DNA of 64,000 nt from Rhizobiaceae bacterium. GTDB taxonomy: Bacteria > Pseudomonadota > Alphaproteobacteria > Rhizobiales > Rhizobiaceae. The translations under genes were made by a program, and so were the position numbers. Numbering within the stretch: position 1 is the first letter of the stretch; each line of letters begins with the position of its first letter. Below the pieces are notes generated by a model that saw only the letters and a program-made list of their open reading frames with translations, made no database searches and had not been told where the DNA came from. This document shows positions 62,026 through 64,000 of the stretch, piece by piece. The DNA lies in the NCBI GenBank assembly GCA_017640615.1, contig JAEPQK010000005.1, positions 62,001 through 126,000 on the forward strand, given 5' to 3'.

Positions 62026-62078
62026 CTTTAGCGACTTGTTTAACGTGGCTGCAAGCCGACCGGCCAAATCACCACGGG
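62026..62078 (-). ncRNA. SAM-II riboswitch aptamer upstream of metZ
   Basis: On the minus strand the sequence contains GTGGTGATTTGGCCG, GCTTGCAGCCACG, TTAAACAAG and TCGCTAAAG in order, the conserved SAM-II blocks, with CGTGG pairing to CCACG as P1 and the downstream part free to form the pseudoknot. SAM-II is known upstream of metA, metC/metZ-type genes in Rhizobiales. It binds S-adenosylmethionine and should reduce metZ expression. Confidence 0.93.
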
Positions 62079-62168
62079 ATAATTGTCGTTTAGACGGCGC
62101 CGATGCTTGCGTCAATCTCAGGGGCGCTTAAACCTCCGGCGAGGAGGCGCCAGGAAGCGAGGTTCCAA

Positions 62169-63275
62169 GTGGCCAAGGCAGGTATTCTCCCGGACAAGGA
62201 AATTGCTGCGCTCTTTGAAGCCGGCGCATTGAAATCCGACGCCGCTCTCGATGCCGATCAGGTGCAGCCGGCGAGCCTCGACCTGCGGCTGGGCTCGACA
62301 GCCTATCGTGTCCGCGCCAGCTTCTTGCCCGGTGCGCATCAGGTCGCCGACAAGCTCGCCGCGCTCAAACTTCATGAGATCGACCTGTCCGCTGGCGCGG
62401 TGCTGGAAACCGGCTGCGTTTACATCGTGCCGTTGATGGAAAGCCTGTCACTGCCCGACGACATTTCCGCTTCCGCCAATCCCAAAAGCTCGACCGGCCG
62501 GCTCGACATTTTTACCCGGGTGATGACGGACCGCGGCCGCGAGTTCGACAAGATCGGCGCCGGCTATTCAGGACCGCTCTATCTCGAAGTCAGTCCGCGC
62601 ACATTCCCGATCGTCGTGCGCGCCGGCTCGCGCCTGTCGCAGGTGCGGTTCCGCCGTGGCAGCCCGCTGCTCGATGCCGACGACCTGGCCAGCCTCCATT
62701 CACGCGATACGCTGGTCGCATCCGACGAGCCCAACATCTCCGGTGGCGGCATCGCTCTGTCCATTGACCTGCGCGGCGACCCCAACGGCCTCGTCGGCTA
62801 CCGCGCCAAGCATCACACGGCGGTCATCGATGTCGATGTGAAGGCCGCGCATGACGTGCTCGATTTCTGGGACCCGCTTTATGTGCGCGGCGCGGGCGAA
62901 CTGGTGCTCGACCCGGACGAGTTCTACATCCTCGCCTCGCGCGAAGCCGTGCATGTGCCGCCGGACTATGCTGCGGAGATGACGCCCTTCGACCCGCTGG
63001 TCGGTGAGTTCCGTGTCCATTATGCCGGCTTCTTCGACCCAGGCTTCGGCCATTCGGGTGCGGGCGGAACCGGCAGCCGCGCGGTGCTGGAAGTGCGCAG
63101 CCACGAAGTGCCGTTCATTCTGGAGCATGGCCAGACAGTGGGTCGGCTCGTCTATGAGCATATGCTCTCGCGGCCGAAGAAGCTCTACGGGTCGGCGCTG
63201 TCGTCGAACTATCAGGCGCAGGGCCTGAAGCTCTCCAAGCATTTCCGCGCAGGCGACGAGATCATCGCGCACTAG
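62169..63275 (+). CDS. dcd: 2'-deoxycytidine 5'-triphosphate deaminase (long form)
   Basis: 368 residues from the GTG at 62169, preceded by GCGAGG; an open frame continues upstream to an ATG at 62103. Dcd/DUT-like motifs occur twice: VQPASLDLRLGSTAYRV and SANPKSSTGRLDIFTRVM, DKIGAGYSGPLYLEV in the first half, and DFWDPLYVRGAGELVLDPDE, AGFFDPGFGHSGAGG and LEHGQTVGRLVYEHM in the second. This double-length alphaproteobacterial form deaminates dCTP to dUTP for thymidylate synthesis. Divergent from metZ. Confidence 0.93.
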   Translation: MAKAGILPDKEIAALFEAGALKSDAALDADQVQPASLDLRLGSTAYRVRASFLPGAHQVADKLAALKLHEIDLSAGAVLETGCVYIVPLMESLSLPDDISASANPKSSTGRLDIFTRVMTDRGREFDKIGAGYSGPLYLEVSPRTFPIVVRAGSRLSQVRFRRGSPLLDADDLASLHSRDTLVASDEPNISGGGIALSIDLRGDPNGLVGYRAKHHTAVIDVDVKAAHDVLDFWDPLYVRGAGELVLDPDEFYILASREAVHVPPDYAAEMTPFDPLVGEFRVHYAGFFDPGFGHSGAGGTGSRAVLEVRSHEVPFILEHGQTVGRLVYEHMLSRPKKLYGSALSSNYQAQGLKLSKHFRAGDEIIAH

Positions 63276-63349
63276 GCGCAGCAGGAAAGCGCTTGTTGCG
63301 TAGCTGGCGCGCCGCCTAGAATGACGCCTGTGGCGGCATAACCGGCGAA

Positions 63350-64000
63350 ATGCGCGTGAACATGGCCAGAAACGCAACTCTGAGAAATCCGCGTCTACAG
63401 GTCGCTGCTTTCCTCGTATTGGCGGTTGTGCTGGGCGCGGTGGCAATCTTCGGGGCAATGCGGCTTGCCGAGCGAAGCGCTGAGGCCGAGTTGCGCCGCA
63501 ACGCTGAATTCACGCTCGGCCTTCAGGTCGAGACGATCCTCAGCCATCTCGACAAATACCGTCATGTGCCCGCACTTACCGCGCGTCGACAGGACGTGCT
63601 GGCAATGGTCGCGGACGGGCTTTCCGATGCCGATGCCGACGAACTGCGGATCATCGCCTCCAATGTGCGCTCTCTCTCGGGCGCCATCGATACCGCCTTC
63701 GCGACGCCGGACGGCGCAACCATGACGGGTGCAACCGGCTATCTCAGCCCTGAGCTTATCGCCGGCACCGACTTAGTTGGTGCGGCTTTGCAGGGGCGGC
63801 TGGGCCGTGCTTCGCTTTCGGCCGAGATCACGCAACACACCTATGCCTTTTCGACAGGCGTCAGGCTCGGGCGCTATGTCCGCGCCATCATCATTGTTGC
63901 TGCGCCGCTCGATTCCATCGAGCAAACCTGGGCGCTCTCGCCCAACCCGATCGTCGCCTTCGACAGTCGGGGCCAGCTTGTCGCGGGCAATCGTATGGCG
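63350..64000 (+). CDS. DctB-like sensor histidine kinase (5' part, truncated by the window end)
   Basis: 217 codons are open to the window edge without a stop. An N-terminal signal anchor (VAAFLVLAVVLGAVAIFGAM) is followed by a periplasmic double-PDC sensor region with LRRNAEFTLGLQVETILSHLDKYRHVPALTARRQDVLA in segments; the ILSHLDKYRHVPAL pattern is typical of DctB. DctB kinases sense C4-dicarboxylates and pair with DctD to activate transporter genes. The kinase core is outside the window. An internal ATG four codons downstream could be the true start. Confidence 0.75.
   Translation, partial: MRVNMARNATLRNPRLQVAAFLVLAVVLGAVAIFGAMRLAERSAEAELRRNAEFTLGLQVETILSHLDKYRHVPALTARRQDVLAMVADGLSDADADELRIIASNVRSLSGAIDTAFATPDGATMTGATGYLSPELIAGTDLVGAALQGRLGRASLSAEITQHTYAFSTGVRLGRYVRAIIIVAAPLDSIEQTWALSPNPIVAFDSRGQLVAGNRMA

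Noticed and set aside
1-64000. CRISPR array or prophage
   Set aside because: No regularly spaced short repeats and no phage structural genes were seen; the only clear mobile unit is the IS1595-type element.

Overview
The window is GC-rich, densely packed chromosomal DNA from an alphaproteobacterium, most likely a member of the Hyphomicrobiales (Rhizobiales), family Phyllobacteriaceae or close to it. This is inferred from gene content: GcrA, class I lysyl-tRNA synthetase, a PodJ-like polarity protein, a SAM-II riboswitch, the long form of dCTP deaminase, a TIGR02186/TauE pair and RIME-like intergenic palindromes. No species can be named from the sequence alone.

Layout. 1-10.7 kb: end of an OsmC-family gene, then a complete histidine-utilisation locus. 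hutI-H-G-U runs leftward into a three-gene TRAP transporter (dctP-Q-M), and hutF-hutC runs rightward from a shared operator. 10.8-14.1 kb: two unrelated secreted serine proteases and a nitronate monooxygenase. 14.3-21.5 kb: a rhizobial membrane protein and the four-enzyme DNA-repair set (ATP-dependent ligase, exonuclease, Lhr-type helicase, PdeM phosphoesterase) in two divergent halves. 21.5-27.6 kb: DUF3429, TIGR02186 and TauE/SafE genes and a PodJ-like protein. 28-36.8 kb: a MerR regulator, a near-perfect 32-bp operator, and a fatty-acid/acyl-CoA degradation operon. 37-44 kb: thioesterase, DsbA-like isomerase, SnoaL-like protein, S24 repressor, SNase-like protein, LysK, TerB, sterol desaturase and a solute-binding protein. 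44.1-48.45 kb: a LuxR-LuxI quorum-sensing pair, a crotonase and a cellulose-synthase-like glycosyltransferase.

The most striking structure is a 3,887-bp IS1595-type transposon at 48438-52324. It has 25-bp perfect terminal inverted repeats and an exact 8-bp target duplication, CATTTATG. It landed in the last codons of the glycosyltransferase gene; removing it and one target copy restores a longer C-terminus. Besides its DDE transposase it carries an SDH/Clp-fold serine protease, an overlapping 70-codon ORF, an HTH regulator, two coiled-coil plus winged-helix-like proteins and a tRNA-like fold. Three copies of CCAACG-N5-CGTTGG lie at its promoters. This looks like a self-regulated cargo module of unknown function.

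52.4-64 kb: polyphosphate kinase 2, a PhoR-type kinase next to phoU (without pst genes or phoB), gcrA with a cluster of GANTC sites, argD-argF, hslO, apaG, a CDP-alcohol phosphatidyltransferase, metZ under a SAM-II riboswitch with a terminator, dcd, and the start of a DctB-like sensor kinase that runs off the window.
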